A stretch of 64,000 bases of DNA. Origin: Clitoria ternatea (lineage: Eukaryota > Streptophyta > Magnoliopsida > Fabales > Fabaceae). The translations under genes and the position numbers were made by a program. Below, piece by piece: positions 61,931-64,000 of this stretch (the first letter of the stretch is position 1; the number at the start of each line of letters is the position of its first letter). Under the pieces are notes generated by a model that did not search any database, had not been told where the DNA came from, and was given only the letters and a program-made list of their open reading frames with translations. The DNA is taken from NCBI GenBank assembly GCA_037962975.1, contig CM075676.1, positions 93,628,001 through 93,692,000 of the forward strand. The letters run 5' to 3'.

Positions 61931-62478
61931 ATATGGGGATTTTTTATTTTATTGATTTTTTTAATCTCATGGTATTTCTTAATTAAAAGTTAATTCTTTT
62001 GAGTTGTATAGAATATTAAAGTACGTTTTATCCCTCCTAACAATGTTTTTCTATATACATGACAATGTTTAAACTCTCTAACAACATGTTTAAAGGATTC
62101 ATCATTTAATAATTTATATTTAATAATTTAATATGTATTGTTAAAAATATAAAAAATATATATAAAGAATATTATTATAAAAAGTATATTTTTATACGAT
62201 CTATTTCCTTTCATCTATTATTTTTTTTTAATTTCATTTATTCAAACAAATACAAAAATGTATTTCATTTATTTCCTTTGTTATCCATTCAATCCACCTT
62301 AAATTTTCATTTGTTTTGGACTTTATATCACACCATTCTATATTTCACCTTGTTTCAACTAAAAAAACAAAAATAAAATTCATTCCAAATTAACTCATTT
62401 ACTATTTTAACGTATGTTTGTATAATATAATTAGTGTATTCAAAATAATAATAAAAAATAATGCTAGTATATACCTTA
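61931..62478. other. AT-rich intergenic DNA
   Basis: Nothing recognisable beyond AT-rich sequence. Confidence 0.4.
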
Positions 62479-62481
62479 TAA

Positions 62482-62760
62482 TCTCATGTTTGGTACTAAA
62501 AAAACTTACCCGAGAATCTTTTTGTTTTATGAGGATTTGGGAAAAAATGAGGGCATTTTTGTCCTAAATTTTTTTATTTCCGGGAATGTATAGGATACCC
62601 ACCTGTTGAAATGGGAAAGTGAAGTTTTTAATTCCTTCATAATTAAGTTTCCTGTCACATTCCTGGGAATATTTTTTTTATTTTATACCAAACATGGGTA
62701 AGAAAATATTTTAAATAACATTCCCAGGAAAGTTCAAAGATCCTCGTACCAAACACCACC
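62482..62760. mobile_element. Tourist-like MITE with TAA target
   Basis: Left end TCTCATGTTTGGTAC, right end GTACCAAACACCACC (inverted: GGTGGTGTTTGGTAC), with 11 of 15 bases matching. Flanks are TAA at 62479-62481 and 62761-62763. The interior holds repeated 'attccc(a/t)ggaa'-type words in both orientations. Different family from the copies at 30 and 36 kb. Confidence 0.6.
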
Positions 62761-62763
62761 TAA

Positions 62764-64000
62764 GAAGTAGAATACATGTAGAAATAGACAAATAAATAAG
62801 ATATGTACGAAATCTAAATAAGATCTATAAGTAAGTATTTTGTAGATGTGTTATGAAATTAAAAAATAATGACACCAATGAGCACATCAAAAGTTACTTT
62901 TATACAAAACCATAAATTTATTTTTGACGTCTTAGGTCAATTATACAATTATTTTAAGTCGTTTAATTAAATTTTGGGATAAATTTTTCCCAAATAATTA
63001 ATTTAATCATCTCATCTTTATAAAACAATCATTTTTAGTAAAAGGCTAAGAATATAAAATAGGTTATGAACTAAAAACCCCAAAGCCATTGAAAATGGAG
63101 GAAACCCAAAACTGAAACAGGGGGCTGACGCGTGCAATTCAAAATGTAGCTCTGACGTTACGCGTCAGGCTGGCGCTTAGTGTCAGCTTGACAATAGCAG
63201 CACCTGATGGTGTTACACATTTTAAGTCAATCAACCAACTTCAAACTTACCTAAATGACCCGTTTTAGATCTGATTGCCATGAAACTTCACGGGCCACAT
63301 GTTTTCCCTATTCCAAAACTGTTGGCGCTGCCCGTTCACCAAAATTCTATCATATGCGCAAGTTATGCGTAAAATGCAGTTTAACCTAATTATGTGTAAA
63401 ACCCTTACACCAAACAACCTAAATGGACACCAAATGGCCCAAGATCTATATGCACAGTTTCAAAATGTCCTAGGGGATCTATTGGTACCTTCCAGGGGTC
63501 CTGAAACCTGCTAGATCTCAGAATCATCTATTTAGTTCCTAATTTTCACATAAAATGCTTATTTCCACTATATGCTACAACCCATTAAATTCATCAACTC
63601 ACAACCACATCATGCACATCCCACACAATCATTCATAAATGTCAACAAGACCTGCCCATAACAACCTTCACACATAAAACGTTGGCTCCGTGCCAATATT
63701 CAGATATTTCATACATCGAACATAATCATCAACAATATTACTAAACAATTAGTCATCAAACAGTCACATAACCCTCGTGCTTAACATAATTATATCAATC
63801 ACCTTTACATAATCACGTACTACTATTATACTAAGTTAATCAAATAAACACATAAAGCACATCGCATACATTAACACATACTACATATATCCATATCATA
63901 CATTCATTATTACATAATTTCCTCGCTCCTTGGTATCAATCCTCCGCTTGGCGTACCTCCGGGGTATTGGAATCCTCCCTGTCACTAGTCACTAAATTAA
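62764..64000. other. Window end: possible LTR-type sequence
   Basis: Positions 63110-63210 are GC-richer, with 'ctgacgcgtgcaattcaaaa', 'gacgttacgcgtcaggctgg' and 'cgcttagtgtcagc'. 63900-64000 carries 'cgcttggcgtacctccgggg' and 'cctccctgtcac'. This, together with the absence of any gene frame, suggests retroelement LTR or internal sequence running off the window. It is inference only. Confidence 0.3.

Noticed and set aside
1..64000. Search for tRNA, rRNA, CRISPR, bacterial operons or viral genes
   Set aside because: No tRNA-like arms with a GTTCRANNC box in the right setting, no regular direct-repeat/spacer array, and nothing prokaryotic was seen by eye. A covariance-model search would be needed to exclude small RNA genes fully.

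Overview
This window looks like nuclear DNA from a flowering plant. It is strongly AT-rich. Genes are split by many short GT-AG introns, lie about one per 10 kb, and are separated by decayed transposable elements, MITEs and long (TA)n runs. The families present (ANTH clathrin adaptor, TBC Rab-GAP, PLS-class PPR, SBT2 subtilase, plant ORP4-type oxysterol-binding protein, GRF zinc finger) fit a eudicot. The repeat texture makes me think of a legume, but that is an impression, not a proof.

Layout. 1-3080: remains of a Ty3/gypsy polyprotein (integrase on the minus strand) and a diverged tandem repeat. 3081-6648: gene-free AT-rich DNA ending in a complete 681-bp hAT-type MITE (5674-6354, perfect 8-bp target duplication), which lies 294 bp upstream of the next start codon. 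6649-11689 (+): a 15-exon ANTH/AP180-type clathrin assembly protein (600 aa). 11690-15153: no gene, one long-TIR element. 15154-15684 (-): a small conserved plant protein of unknown function. 16412-20330: two direct copies of a 1.7-1.9 kb LTR-like repeat. 21331-26243 (-): a five-exon TBC-domain Rab GTPase-activating protein (832 aa). 28972-29415: a GRF zinc-finger pseudogene. 31650-33413 (-): an intronless PLS-class PPR protein with E/E+ motifs. 30-36.4 kb also carries three copies of one Tourist-like MITE, two of them head-to-head. 36.4-43.3 kb: AT-rich, with a palindromic MITE, microsatellites and an LTR-like block. 43896-50088 (+): a ten-exon SBT2-clade subtilase (817 aa). 50.1-56.3 kb: gene-poor. 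56352-58620 (+): a six-exon ORP4-type oxysterol-binding protein-related protein (378 aa) in which the family fingerprint has lost its two histidines. 58.6-64 kb: microsatellites and LTR-like sequence.

The genes are independent plant loci and do not form an operon or an obvious joint pathway, although three of them (ANTH, TBC, ORP) belong to membrane traffic or lipid transfer. Exon boundaries were set by reading frames, splice sites and family similarity recalled from knowledge. All intron phases of the four spliced large genes close exactly. I found no convincing new multi-gene system. The most unusual points are the HH-to-LN change in the ORP fingerprint, a GC-AG intron in the same gene, a 7-residue KSP repeat inside the ANTH region, and the dense MITE colonisation of introns and of one promoter.
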